From: Takifugu bimaculatus
Taxonomy: Eukaryota > Chordata > Actinopteri > Tetraodontiformes > Tetraodontidae
Direction of reading: 5' to 3'
Assembly (NCBI GenBank): GCA_004026145.2
Contig: CP034979.1
Location: forward strand, 7,682,086 to 7,746,085
Length of the DNA stretch: 64,000 nucleotides
Position numbers and translations under genes: made by a program. Position 1 is the stretch's first letter; each line of letters opens with the position of its first letter. The notes below the pieces were generated by a model. The model did no database searches and was not told the DNA's origin. It worked only from the letters and a program-made list of their open reading frames with translations. Below, in pieces: positions 1 to 12,000 of this stretch.

Positions 1-673
1 TGCGCGGATCCCTGCCCGTCTGCAGCCCGCTCCAGGGGTTGGAGGCTGTGCTCCACACCGCGTTCTGATGGTTATTCCAAGCGGATGACGGGGCGGTAGA
101 AGACGACCCCTTGGCGTTGTTCATAATAGTCTGATAAGCGTGTCTCTGGGGGAAGGGGCCTTGGTTGGGGCTCACGGGGGATCTCCTCTGCTGGGGCTGC
201 TGCTGCTGCTGCTGCTGCTGCTGCGGGACTTGCTGTTGATGCTGCGGGGTCTGGGAGCCCAGGCCGAGCTGCGGGGAGAAATTACCCCCGAAGACAGGGT
301 TGACGTGATGGGGGAAGTTCTGGAAAAGCATCGTCCCGTTTACCGAAGGTATTCCCTGGAAAAAACTATCGTCCACGGCGTTTGCGGAGCCCGTGGACCA
401 AGTGCTCCCGAACGAGGATGACGGCGAGGAGAGGGGGCCGCCGGTCTCCTGCGGCTGGTGTTGGAAGCTCAACCCGGGCAGGATCGGCGACTCCATCGGC
501 CCGATGTCTTTGCTGCTGTGTAGCGCTGAAGCTGCTTGGCTCTCAGACTCCGGGGAAGAAGTGTTGGGCTCGGATGACGGTGTCGGGGTGGAGGGAGGAG
601 GGTCTACTTGCGTCGGATCTTGCTGATGGTGAGGCTGGGATTTCTTCTTGTCCATCAGTAGATCATCCTGCAT
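1..673 (-). CDS. cpeb3: Cytoplasmic polyadenylation element-binding protein 3, N-terminal part (partial)
   Basis: CPEB3 binds U-rich elements in mRNA 3'UTRs and controls poly(A) tail length and translation, notably at synapses. The exon reads from an ATG at 673 down to the window edge with no stop, about 224 codons. It starts MQDDLLMDKKK, the CPEB3-type N-terminus, and contains the family segments ESPILPGLSF, GSTWSTGSANAVDDSFFQG and FQNFPHHVNPVFGG. An eight-residue poly-Q tract (CTG run at 199-222 on the plus strand) sits in the disordered region. The RRM pair and zinc finger lie outside the window. A splice acceptor (cag at 685-687 on the complement) lies 11 nt upstream of the ATG, so at least one 5' noncoding exon exists further right. 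The start MQDDLLMDK and the segment GSTWSTG separate it from CPEB2 and CPEB4. The gene is divergent from marchf5, as in human 10q23. Confidence 0.93.
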   Translation of the reverse strand, partial: MQDDLLMDKKKSQPHHQQDPTQVDPPPSTPTPSSEPNTSSPESESQAASALHSSKDIGPMESPILPGLSFQHQPQETGGPLSSPSSSFGSTWSTGSANAVDDSFFQGIPSVNGTMLFQNFPHHVNPVFGGNFSPQLGLGSQTPQHQQQVPQQQQQQQQQPQQRRSPVSPNQGPFPQRHAYQTIMNNAKGSSSTAPSSAWNNHQNAVWSTASNPWSGLQTGRDPR

Positions 674-684
674 GGTTTGCTGAG

Positions 685-3105
685 CTGCAACGAGGGGAAA
701 GAGAGACGGTGAGTTATGACTGTTGCCGCTGTAGTATCTGACGAACTGGGACAAGTCCGACAAGGATATGAAGAGAGGGGCCGCGCAACGGCCCAGCCGA
801 CGCGTGCTCGCCCATTTAGCCCGAGACAAGCTCAAGATTCAAGCAGAATGATTCAGAAATCCCACCAATTATCTGTGCGGCTGCAGATATTCACCAGATT
901 TCGCCACGTCTCTATTTCTTCCACCCAGGAATTCCACAGCTGCAACGTGAAACTTAAGTCGGTGCGTGTTTTTTTTTTTTTTTTTGCGCAAGGACCTCCC
1001 CTATATTCATTTACATACGTCAGAAAATACAGCTGTCCTTCAGCAAGGTTAAAAAATAGTTCTGCCTTGACCCAGAGACGCCATCGCGGAGCCCATCTGA
1101 TCGAAAACGACTTCCAGCAGCCAAAAAAAGAGGCGAGCTTCGCCCTTTAAATGCGACGGCTGCAGGTGACGCACCTGACTTGACTCTGTCGCAAAGATCT
1201 CCAGGTCAAACAGACGGAAACGCTCCACTTTTCTTTAGGAATGGACATTTAATGACTCGGAAGGAATAGGGCGCATAGCGTCTGCTGTGCACTGCGCGGC
1301 CGAAGCGGCGTCATTCGAAGTTATGGCGATGTCCCTTTCGAACGCGCTGACGCTTTTACGCACAATAAATCACAAAGAAAGACGGAGCAGGGAGGAATAG
1401 TATCAAGTTAATAATGGAGATATACACCAACGGACGATCGAACCCCCCCTTCCGTTCTACAAACACCGAGCAGCAGTATTCTGAAAGGAGAAACCGTAAC
1501 ACACGCCCATATGTCAGCTATGGCAAACTGTCAGATGATCCGGGGAGAAGGTTTCTCCCTGGCAGTTCAAAGTGGCTGCAGGGCAGTCAACGCGCGCGCG
1601 CGCGCACGCATGCACGCACAAGCGCGCACCAAGGCCAGGCTGTCTATTTGAAGAAATTACCTGAGAAGATAATACAGTGATAAGCTAGATAACTTGAGCG
1701 GCATATGCGAGTGAATCGCGCCGCACCGCATTGCACACACCCCGCCGGTTAATCCGCGTTTTCTCCTCCAGGAGCCGCGCTTCCAAGGTCACCAAAGCGG
1801 CACAATCAGCAGTCTGTCACGGTGGATCCCCTCACCAGCCTCCCGCCGCACACACTGCCCGAGCCTGACCCCCCACAGCGCGGGTTTTCACGCCGACCGC
1901 CGCATCCGACATATTTCATGAAGACCGAAATCCCCCTTTAATCCATATGTCCCTCGGCACAAACAGTGACACAGCACGCACGCACGCACAGCATGCTCGT
2001 TTCTGCTACCTGGAGACCGAATTACCTTTATCGTTCACCTCTGTGAGTCTTTGTGAATAAAAAAAAAGATATATCTATTCTCCCCGTCTGGGTTTAGATG
2101 TGTCACTCGAACTACCCTTGTGCCGAGGTAGTCAGCAGTCGCCTCAACAGCTGATTGACTGCGGCGCATGGATGATGCCGCGGAGGATGCCGGGAGTTGT
2201 AGTCTCTCGCGATTGCAGATGCTGAGTCTCAAATGGGTAAGCAATTCTTTCTGGTCCGCTTTGCGGTGAAAATGACACCTCCCGGGCTGTCGGGTAGGCG
2301 GATTCTCAAAGGACGCACCAAGCTCAAATAAAAGCAACACAGTGATGTTTGAAATAGAAAGATGTCTTAATGGTCATTAGACCCACAGCGATACATCCCA
2401 GAGTCATGTCCTACCCAGAATGACCAGCCTGTGGGAAACTCAACAACTTTGAAAATACAATAAAGAGAACAATAAAGCCTGAGGAGCACTTTGCCAAACA
2501 TAATACAAGCTCGTCTAATTGAATATCCTACCGTTATTGGGCGCGTGCCGCAGCCATATGTGCATCTTCATGACGAGTTTTATCCTCAAGCGCGGCCTCC
2601 CTTTTCCTCATCTAACGACAGTGGGATTCAGACCATTAATTTGATATTTTGGTCATCGGAGGGAGGGAAGCGCTGAAAAACTACATTTCCCACGACGACA
2701 GAGCAGCGTCTCGCGCTCGCCCTGGCTGTGACGTAGCCACGCGCGAGCGTCGCATGTTGCGTTTCCTCCAGATGGGCAGTCAGTGGAGTCAAACGGTCAC
2801 GCCAATGCGGTAATTTTAATGACCGGCCGACGTGGAGGTGACATGAAGGCGACTTTTCCTTGACTGGTTGCCGAGAAATGTTGCTTTGAGCACCATGGGC
2901 GACAGGAAGCAACGTTAGCTTAGCAGTCGACACGTTAGCAGTTGGAGCGTCTCCCCAGAAAGGCCCGTGTAGCCGGTTAGCGCTAATGCTACAGCTAGCA
3001 GCCGCAGTGAATTCAGTGGGCGACTCGTTTTAATGTTTCATCCCTAACGTGCTTGCGCTCCTCTACCAGCAAGTGCGCGTTTGCTGTCGTTGGGCCTCCG
3101 CGACA
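685..3105. promoter_or_regulatory. Divergent cpeb3/marchf5 upstream region
   Basis: This 2.4 kb has no convincing coding exon. It is CpG-rich in parts (1200-2000 and 2700-3105) and lies between two divergently transcribed genes. A ZNF143-type motif in minus orientation (2185-2203, ACTACAACTCCCGGCATCC on the complement) touches a TCTCGCGA core (2205-2212), which resembles the BANP/CGCG element. A second, plus-oriented ACTACATTTCCC lies at 2680-2691. A donor-like site on the complement (AAAG|gtaatt, near 2019-2028) could close a noncoding first exon of cpeb3 starting near 2180. That exon is an inference from the motif positions and the acceptor at 685. Confidence 0.5.
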
Positions 3106-6100
3106 ATGTCGGAACAAGCCGCCGTGGTCATGCAGCAGAATTTGGACAGGTGAGTTCAAGGCTAACATGCTAACAGAAGCGACGCATGCTAGGAGTCCAG
3201 TGTTGTGGTTCCGCTCCGCAGCTGCTTTAAATGTCTCTTTTGTTCCCCGATTGCTTTTGATTTTACTGTCGCACTTGACGAGTGATGTTAACAGTTTATC
3301 ACAATTTCTCACGGATCCATCGCGACGTCCTTCGGTATCTTTTAAATCCAGTCAGAAGGTGAGTTTGACCCCAGGGGAGGCTTTTTAAATGCTCATATTG
3401 TGTCTTTGCCAAAGGTCAACGTGTGCATCGCGCACGATTGAGTGCCTAAAACGTGCACGATTGAGTGCCTAAACCTGCACATTTGGCAGGGTTGTGGAAC
3501 TGGGATGAAAGATTCTAAAAATTAGGTTTTGGTGTGAGTGGATCGCAGAAACCAACTATTTTACTGTGATCTGTCGGCGAAAGAGCCTTTACATTCAGCA
3601 TTTACTCAAATTAGAACGATTTAAAAGTGCGTTTACCCAGAATAAACTCCGGGAAGGATGTGATCTTTGTGTGATCATGTTGCTGGAGTGATCTAGTGGT
3701 GATCCACAGTCTTTCTGCACCAACTAAAGATTTTACATGAATCATTTATCAACAGTTTCTTTCAGTCTCTTAAATAGGTTCTTTGTTCGCGGATTTATAT
3801 GAATTTAGCAGTTAAATCCGTCGGTGATCCCATAAAGGCTGGACGTGTTGTGTCCTGGAGCTGGCCTCCAGAACTCTGGTTCACCAGCACCACCTGGAGA
3901 TCGCGGATCTGCTGGTGTTTCCAGCCGGATCTCCCGTCCAGGCTCTTTAGCTTCTGTAGCTACTTGGTGGCGTTTGTGTGGCGTGGGACTGGTCCTGGTG
4001 ATGCTAGCAGGAGGACGCCACGTGTCTTTGTTTCAGGACGTGGCTGCACTTGTCTGAGACTCCACCGGCTCCAACCTGGACCCGGCTGCCCCTGCAATGC
4101 AGTGTTTCCCACGTAACGGGTGTGTGGGTGGGGCCCGTCGGCGCGGCCTCGCCTCTGAGGGGGGCCAGCAAGCGCTCCCCGTCCCCGTCCCCGTCCTCCG
4201 GTTCACCTGTTCCACCCAACGTTAGCACGCGGAGCTCATCGGCCAATCACGTGACCCCGACTCCACACAGTTCGGCTTGTAGACGTGGTCCAGACCGCCG
4301 GCTGAAGTTCAAACCAGCACCAGAATCACAAGAACGTGACCCTGAACGCGTCGTGGTTGTTCTGGTGCTGGTGTCTCTGGGAGCGGCCTAAATGGGCCAT
4401 GTGGTGGTGTCACTGGTCCTCTGAGCAGAGACCTCCACAGAGAGGGGGGGTGAGAGTCTGGCCCGCCTCACGCTGCAGAACCTTCTGAAGAACCAGTCCT
4501 CCGTCCGCCTCGGGGACGAGGACTGGATGCTGGACCTTGGTGTCTTCAGTCATCAGGTGTGTGTGTGTGTGTGTGTGTGTTCCAGGAGCTGCTGGGTGTG
4601 TTTCGCCACCGACGAGGACGACCGGACCGCAGAGTGGGTGCGTCCGTGTCGCTGCCGCGGCTCCACCAAGTGGGTCCACCAGGCCTGCCTGCAGCGCTGG
4701 GTGGACGAGAAGCAGCGGGGCAACAGCACGGCCCGCGTGGCCTGCCCACAGTGCAACGCAGAGTACCTCATCGTCTTCCCCAAACTGGGTGAGTTCTTGG
4801 AGCCAGTACCGGCCTGGGACCGGTTCAGCGGCTGGATGTCGGGAGCAGGTCCAGTATGAGTGGGGGAGGGCCGTAGCGGGGGAGCCAGGGGTCGGCTTCT
4901 CCGATGATGAGGTTCTGATGGGGGTGAATAGTCCCGGGCTGGTTCTGGGTCGGGTTTGGGACATGTTGAGGAACCTTTCTGACCCAGTCAGGCAGAGCGC
5001 CACATGCTAACAATGCTAACGGATTCCTGTTGCATCTCCGCGTCGTCGTCACGTTTCCACTTCGCACCCACCTGGGGCAGGTTCTGCAGGTTCTGACGGT
5101 TCTGTGAGGACCCGCTGAGCCACCAAAGGAGCCGGAGTTGCTCCTCAATCCCACAATGCTTTGCTGCGCCGCCCTAACGAAACATCAGTAATCTATTACA
5201 TTTACCTCAGGTGGGAGTAATGTGACTACAGAAGCTGCTCAGACGTCCACCCCTCCCCCCTCAGGTTATTAATAGGAGCAGGTCCGTCCCTCCGTCCGTC
5301 CCTCCGAGGACATCGACCGCTCCCATTTAAATATTACATGACCCCCCCCCCAGTGTGGGAGGAGGGTGAAGCGTGTTCCTCCTCTGCAGGGGTGTTTGAG
5401 CTGAGTTGGCCCAGCTATTAATAGCTCGGCTGGACGTCCTGTCCCTCGGTGACCTGCAGACGTGTCCTGCGTCACTGTTGCATTCTGGTCATTTTTCCCG
5501 TCCTCCCTGGGATGACGAGGCGTCCTTGAGTCAGTGGTAACCGCTGGTGCCCCCCCCCAGGTCCCGTGGTCTACGTGCTGGACCTGGCCGACAGGCTGAT
5601 CTCCAAGGCCGGCCCCTTCGCTGCTGCCGGCATCATGGTGGGCTCCATCTACTGGACCGCCGTCACGTACGGAGCGGTGACGGTCATGCAGGTGAGGCCG
5701 GCGGTTGCAGCTGCGGGGGGGGTCAGGATGCTGATCAGGTGTCCGCTCCGCAGGTGGTGGGTCATAAGGAGGGCCTGGATGTGATGGAACGGGCCGACCC
5801 GCTCTTCCTGCTCATCGGCCTGCCCACCATCCCGGTCATGCTGATCCTCGGCAAGATGATCCGCTGGGAGGACTACGTGCTGCGCCTGTGGAGGAAGTAC
5901 TCCAACAAGCTGCAGATCCTCAACAGCATCTTCCCAGGTCACACTGACACCCCCCCCCCCCCCCCCGCCTCTGTTGCCACGGCGACGTGGGTAAGAACAG
6001 CCGCGTGTTGACGCTCCGGTGTGTGTGTCCGCAGGGATCGGCTGCCCGGTTCCTCGCATCCCCGCGGAGGCCAGCCCGCTGGCCGACCACGTGTCCGCCA

Positions 6101-6395
6101 CCAGGATCCTGTGCGGCGCTCTGGTCTTCCCCACCATCGCCACCATCGTGGGGAAGCTCATGTTCAGCAGCGTCAACTCCAACCTGCAGCGGACCATCCT
6201 GGTAGGTGCCCCCCCCCCCCCGGGGGCAGTCACACACGCAGGAAACGCCCTAAATACACCCGCTTGTGTTTCCACCAGGGGGGCATCGCCTTCGTGGCCA
6301 TCAAGGGTGCGTTCAAGGTGTACTTCAAGCAGCAGCAGTACCTGAGACAAGCTCACCGCAAGATCCTCAACTTCCCCGAGCAGGAGGAGGCCTGA
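3106..6395 (+). CDS. marchf5: E3 ubiquitin ligase MARCH5 (mitochondrial RING-CH ligase)
   Basis: MARCHF5 (MITOL) is a multi-pass outer-mitochondrial-membrane ubiquitin ligase that controls fission factors and mitochondrial quality. Six exons join in frame: 3106-3149, 4586-4788, 5561-5691, 5754-5937, 6035-6201 and 6279-6395, giving 281 aa against about 278 in human. The RING-CH zinc ligands are all present: C17, C20, C36, C38, H46, C49, C68, C71. Membrane segments follow, including GIMVGSIYWTAVTYGAV, FLLIGLPTIPVMLILG and ILCGALVFPTIATIVG, and the protein ends QEEA as in mammals. All introns are GT-AG. The start MSEQAAVV differs from the mammalian MPDQ start but leads straight into the conserved DRSCWVCF. 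Exon 2 is preceded by a GT repeat instead of a pyrimidine tract. An AATAAA lies at 6840-6845. Confidence 0.97.
4557..4580 (+). repeat. (GT)12 tract in place of the polypyrimidine tract of marchf5 exon 2
   Basis: Twelve GT units are followed at once by TCCAG and the exon that encodes the whole RING-CH domain. No normal pyrimidine run is seen at this 3' splice site. Confidence 0.85.
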
Positions 6396-6839
6396 GGGAG
6401 GGGGGAGGGGGTCCTGATCCGGAACCCCGCGCCCCACCTCGACCTGAGGCCACAGGCCAACCAGCACCAGTGAACAGGAAGTGCTGCCGGGAGGCTGGAG
6501 ACGGGATTGGCTGCAGTGGCTCCATCGATGACGCAACCACCCCCCCCCCTCGTGCACATGCTGTTTCAGACTTTGGGTGTTTTGAAGGAGGTGAAGTTGT
6601 GGACTCGGACTGGAGCCTGCGTGTTTCCACACTCGTTGCTAACCTTGTACAAAGTCGGTGTGTTTTAAAGGAAAACGGATGCCGGGACATGTGTAATTAC
6701 CACGTTTTATAAACGATAAATGTTTTATAATGTTAATTTTGCAGATTGGAAGCAGCCGCTTCGCCGGTTTCTGGGGTTGGAGTGGAGTGACGTGGTTTGA
6801 GGCTCCTGTTCAGTGTGTCGAATGTATTAACGCTAAAAC

Positions 6840-6845
6840 AATAAA
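6840..6845 (+). terminator. Poly(A) signal of marchf5
   Basis: AATAAA lies 445 nt after the stop codon. It is the first good hexamer on the plus strand. Confidence 0.6.
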
Positions 6846-7116
6846 ACGTATCAGTGGTGAAACGCGATGCACAAAAACGTCCTTCAACACGAACCGCCAG
6901 CCCGGCTCTGTTGCCGTGGTACCGCCGGGACGTGCCACGCCGGCTGTTTATCGATCAGAGGCACAAGTGTGAGGATCAGACGTGTCCTGGGGGGCAGAAA
7001 TGTCATTACCATGAACAAGAAAAGATCCAAATGCGTCCACTCAGCAGTTTATTAATCAGAAACAGACGAGGTTTTATTATACACGCTGCTAAAGCCCCCC
7101 CTCTCTCCCCCCCCCC

Positions 7117-7147
<31 letters not shown>

Positions 7148-7562
7148 CTTAAATATGATAAACAGTCGTATATGTTGCTAGATTCTTCTACACGCTGTCA
7201 GACAGGAAGTGATGATCGACTTGCCTTTTCCTGTCATCTAAACGGCCCAAACTTCAAGGAACGGTGGCGGGTCCTGCGCCCCCCCCCGTAACGTGGCCGA
7301 ACATCTGATGCCTCGCTCCAGCTCAGTATCGACCTCCACCACGACGCCGGCCGGCGTGCGACCTCGTTGGCGAAGCTGCCAGCGGCGGTCGCAGCGTCAC
7401 AGGCTCCTCCCACTGCTCCGCGCCGTTATTGCTCGGCGAGAAAAGTGCGTTTGATTCGACGCGGATGCTTCCGGAGGCAGCTCGGTCAGAGGAGCCGCGG
7501 AAAAGGCACGAGCCGATACACCGGAGGAGGAAAATCACCACATCCCGTCAGACTGATAAAAT
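6846..7562. other. Spacer between convergent marchf5 and ide
   Basis: About 0.7 kb lies between the two poly(A) signals of the tail-to-tail genes. It holds a long C tract followed by a short CA run (about 7097-7146). I see no coding exon. Confidence 0.6.
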
Positions 7563-7568
7563 TTTATT
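7563..7568 (-). terminator. Candidate poly(A) signal of ide
   Basis: TTTATT on the plus strand is AATAAA on the complement. It lies about 530 nt downstream of the ide stop in an A/T-rich stretch. Other hexamers near 7052 and 7070 are possible alternatives. Confidence 0.45.
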
Positions 7569-8094
7569 TTAATTCAATCACCAGTAAAATTGAATATTTA
7601 AAAAACAAAACAAAAAAACCAAAGCATGGAGGTACCCCTGAGATGTCTCGGTGACACGCTGCTGTAAAATCCTATTAAAACCAAGTAAAACCTTTTCTGA
7701 ATTGTGGTTGCCATGGTGAACCGCCGGCAGTGAAACCATCGGTGTGAACGCAGAGATCCTTCAGAAATGCATACGTGTGTGTTGGGACTTTCCACCTGTT
7801 TCAGGAGTGTTTTCACAAAAAAAGAAAGAACCTTCATGGAGGCGGCGGCGCCTTCGTTTCATTTCCTTTAAAACGGCGCCGGACACGATGCGGCTGGGGT
7901 GTGACCTCTACCACGGGCAACTGGGACTAAATACGCTCTTCAGCTTCGGAGCATCCATTAAAGCAGCTTTTTCCACCACACATGCAAACACAAACAAGCA
8001 CCCACCCCGACGCACGCACGCAGTTGCCGCCCCCCCCCCGACGCGCACGCAGTCGCCGCCCCCCCCCGCTGGTGCCGCGTGGCGGCGGCCACGC

Positions 8095-8388
8095 TCACAG
8101 TTTGGCGGCCATGAAGTTGATGTGGGGTCGGACCAGAGGGAAGAGAGGGAGGCTCCGCTTGAACTCCGTCATGTCCTGAACCAGCGACGGCTGCAGGGAG
8201 GGAAGGAGAGAGGGAGGGAGGGGTCAACAAAGAGCCCGTTTCCATGGTAATTAGTCCAGGTAACCTGGTGTTGCGTCACCTGTGGGAGGGAGGGGGCCGG
8301 GGCCAAGTTGACATCATTCTGAGCAGGGAACTCTCCCACCACTGGACCTGGTGAACACACACACACACACACACACACAGCACCGTCA

Positions 8389-8420
<32 letters not shown>

Positions 8421-8813
8421 CTGGCTGCCCACGTGCGCTACACTCACAGGAGTCCATCTCTCTGGACAGGACGTGCACGGACACCTTGTGCCTCTTCAGG
8501 GCGCCGACCGCCAGCCGCTCCTGCCGGAAACACGGTCATGATTAGAGCAGGATTAACAACAGGGCACGGTGCACGTCTGACACGACAGGCTCGTGCACGT
8601 GTCACACAACAGGCTCGTGCACAAGTGACACGACAGGCTCGTGCACGAGCTTCAGAGCCGCCCTGCGTCACCGGCTCCTCCACAGCGAGGACGGAGTCTT
8701 GCCCGTTTAAAAGGCCATTTTAAGGAGCAAGGACATAAAGGACCGTGGACCCTGGGGTCTCAGCACCTTCCTGTCCAGACTCGGGGGGTCCAGACTCGGG
8801 GGGGGTCCAGACT

Positions 8814-8846
<33 letters not shown>

Positions 8847-9011
8847 TCAGGCTGGAACACTTACTGTGTAGAACTGCATTACGTTGTCCTTGGTCAGGGT
8901 CTTCAGATAGGCCACTTCAATGGTATCTGCAACACCACAGAACAAACAAACTTAGCGGCTGCTTCCACCATCAGCTGGACGTCCACAGACCACCTCTGGA
9001 CACCGATGGAC

Positions 9012-9087
<76 letters not shown>

Positions 9088-12000
9088 AGACAGAGCTGGA
9101 CGCTGGTGTGTTTTACATCAGCTAATGCTGCTCGGTGGTGTTGGACACATCAACAGAATCAGATCAGCCCAGGACAGGACAGAGACAGAGACAGAGAGAC
9201 AAAGAGGAGACGAGGACGGGGGGAGGCGAGGACAGAGGGAGACGAGGACGGGGGGAGGCGAGGACAGGGAGAGACGAGGACAGTGGGAGGCGAGGACGGG
9301 GGGAGGTGAGGACAGGGAGAGACGAGGACAGTGGGAGGCGAGGACGGGGGGAGGCGAGGACAGGGAGAGACGAGGACAGTGGGAGGTGAGGACGGGGGGA
9401 GGCGAGGACAGGGAGAGACGAGGACAGGGAGAGGCGAGGACAGGGGGAGACGAGGACGGGGGGAGGCGAAGACAGGGAGAGACGAGGACAGTGGGAGGTG
9501 AGGACAGGGAGAGACGAGGACAGTGGGAGGTGAGGACAGGGAGAGACGAGGACAGTGGGAGGCGAGGACGGGGGGAGGTGAGGACAGGGAGAGACGAGGA
9601 CAGTGGGAGGCGTGGACGGGGGGCGGCGAGGACGGGGAGAGGCGAGGACAGACTGCTGTCCACTGGGACATATGGGGACACCCACTTGCCCCCCCCATGA
9701 AGTGAAACAGGCCTTTATTAATTAAGGAGAAAGCTGTGCCTGGTGAACAGGGTTCAGCAGGTGGTGGCGGTCACCTCTGTCAAAGTGGTACTGCTGGGAG
9801 ATGATCTCCCCCCAGTGCTTGCCGCACTCTGCCGACAGCTTCTTGGGCTTGTCCAGGCGGCGGATGGCCAGAGCCTGGATGTGCTTCTGGAAGGCCTCCT
9901 CGCTCATCTCCTCCACAGCCTTCTCCATGGTGCACAGGAAGGCCTCCACCCGGCTCTCCAGGTAGTGGGGAGCCTTCTCTGACTGGATGATGAAGCGCAG
10001 CCCCTGGACGCCGTTGGCCCGCCGAGGCCCGCTGAACACGATGTAGCCTGAGGGAGACCGGACCGGAGGTCACCGGAGGAGCCCCCGAAGACCTCGGGGT
10101 GCACGTGAGGGGCGTGCGCACTCACCCAGCTGCTCTTTGGTGCGGAGGGTGTTGAAGCAGGGCTCCGAGATGATCTGGCAGAAGAGCTCCAGCAGCATGT
10201 TCTCGTGGGTGGCCTGCAGGTCCGTCTGGTAGTAGATCTCGATGCCGCAGTTGTTGTGGACCTCGTTCCTCTGCTGGTAAACGTACCAGCCACCTGAGGA
10301 GGGCGTCCACGGGTTGGTTACCCCGCTCCTCTGTGAGCGTGTGTGTGTGTGTGAGTGTGTGTGAGGGACCCACCATCGGGGATCTGCACCTCTCTGTAGC
10401 GGATCAGCTGGCTGGGGAGGAGGGGCTTGGTATGAGCGTGCTCGATGAGTGTGTCCTCTACCATCTGCATCATGCCAAGAGCCGACTGGCGACCACACAA
10501 TCACAACAGGCGGGTCCAGACGTTAGCGGAGGGTCATGTGACTCGGCGCTTTAACCGACTCGTGTTCCTGACATCATCACTCCTCGATTACTCAATGACT
10601 CCGTTAAGCTCCAGTTCTCCCACACTGGGCCGGTCCCACAGCGGGCCGGTCCCCACAGCGGGCCGGTCCCACACCGGGCCGGTTCCACAGCGGGCCGGTC
10701 CCACACCGGGCCGGTCCCACACCGGGTTTCCCTCTGCAGCTCCTCTCTATCCTCTCTTATCACTCGTTTTTCTTATCAGGGCTCAACACAAACGATGCAA
10801 ATGTGGCTTTGGCCAACACTGTTGCACACACAGAAAAACCCAACGCATTCGCCCAAAGGTTGTAAAGATGACGTGAAATCCAGCTGGTAGCAACCAGAGT
10901 GACCCACCTCCTTGGTGATGTTGCCATGGAGAAGAGCTTCGATGTGTAACCGGGACAGCAGCTGAGGTATGAAGGCCTTGAGGCGCGGAAGAGTCACATC
11001 TGGAATACAGGTGACAGACAGCAGCGGTCAATCAGGAAGAAGTGACCCGCGACACAGGAAACACACGCGAGTGTGGGCCGGGCCTCAGACGGGAGGGGGG
11101 GGGGCAGCGAGGAGGACAAGCTGGTAACTGACTGGGCGTCAAAGGCGTTCCTGTCAACCCAGTCACCAAAGACAGGATTGGGATAAAATGAGCCTTACTG
11201 GGAGTCAGGAAAGACTTGAACTGGGCCCAAGCGTTTCAAACATGGAGGAGTGAAAGCACCGTCTCACCGTCCAGAGCTTCTCTGAGCTCGTCTTTGGTCC
11301 AAGCGACCTCTGTCATCAACAGACGGAGGTAGTACATGGCGTGCTGGTGAGGCTGCTCGGCTCGGAAGTTATTTAAGGACCTCATGTACTGCAGGGGGGC
11401 GAGAGAAGAGGGCAGGGTGTTAAAAAGGGGCCCCGCCTCAACACTTCTGGCCCTCCCGCGTGGTCCCACTCACCGCTTCCTTGATGATGTCAAAGCGCTT
11501 CTCGTCGATCTCAAAGGTGGCCATCTTCTCCACGATCTTCTTCAAGAGGATGTGCTGTTTGTCGTTGTAGCCTTTGACTGACAGCTGGAGACAGGGCAGA
11601 GGTTTGTTACAGGGCGTCTCCAGAGCTCGCGCTACTGTTCTAGAGGCTTGGAAGGAGTGGCGAGCGTCACTGATGGGGTGTAGCAGCAGGTCGCTGCTCT
11701 CTAATGCCCCCCCCCACCTGTGGACAATCATGGTTCAGCTAATATCTGCAGGGCTACAAACTCCTCCTACTCCTCCCTGTTGGCACATCTCTGGCGCCTG
11801 CTGACCACGGGCGTCACGCCGCCACGGGCGTCACGGCCGAGTCACCAGGCAGGTGAGAGGAGCCGATGAAGGTGCTGAGTGACAGTAACAGTCCAGAACC
11901 CCCCCCCCCCCAGCACTGCACACATGCTTCACTTAGAGGCTGTTTCACACACACACACACACACACACACGTGCTTCAATGAGACTCAAAATGAGATGTT

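Noticed and set aside
1..673. CPEB3 HDV-like ribozyme
   Set aside because: That ribozyme is known from a mammalian cpeb3 intron. No cpeb3 coding-region intron is in this window and no matching fold was seen.
4004..5003. Several ORFs in marchf5 intron 1 and antisense to exon 2
   Set aside because: GC-rich shadow frames. Only the plus frame with the RING-CH ligands is supported.
9017..9700. Long ORFs on both strands over 9.0-9.7 kb
   Set aside because: Repeat-driven (GT microsatellite and G-rich minisatellite) inside an ide intron.
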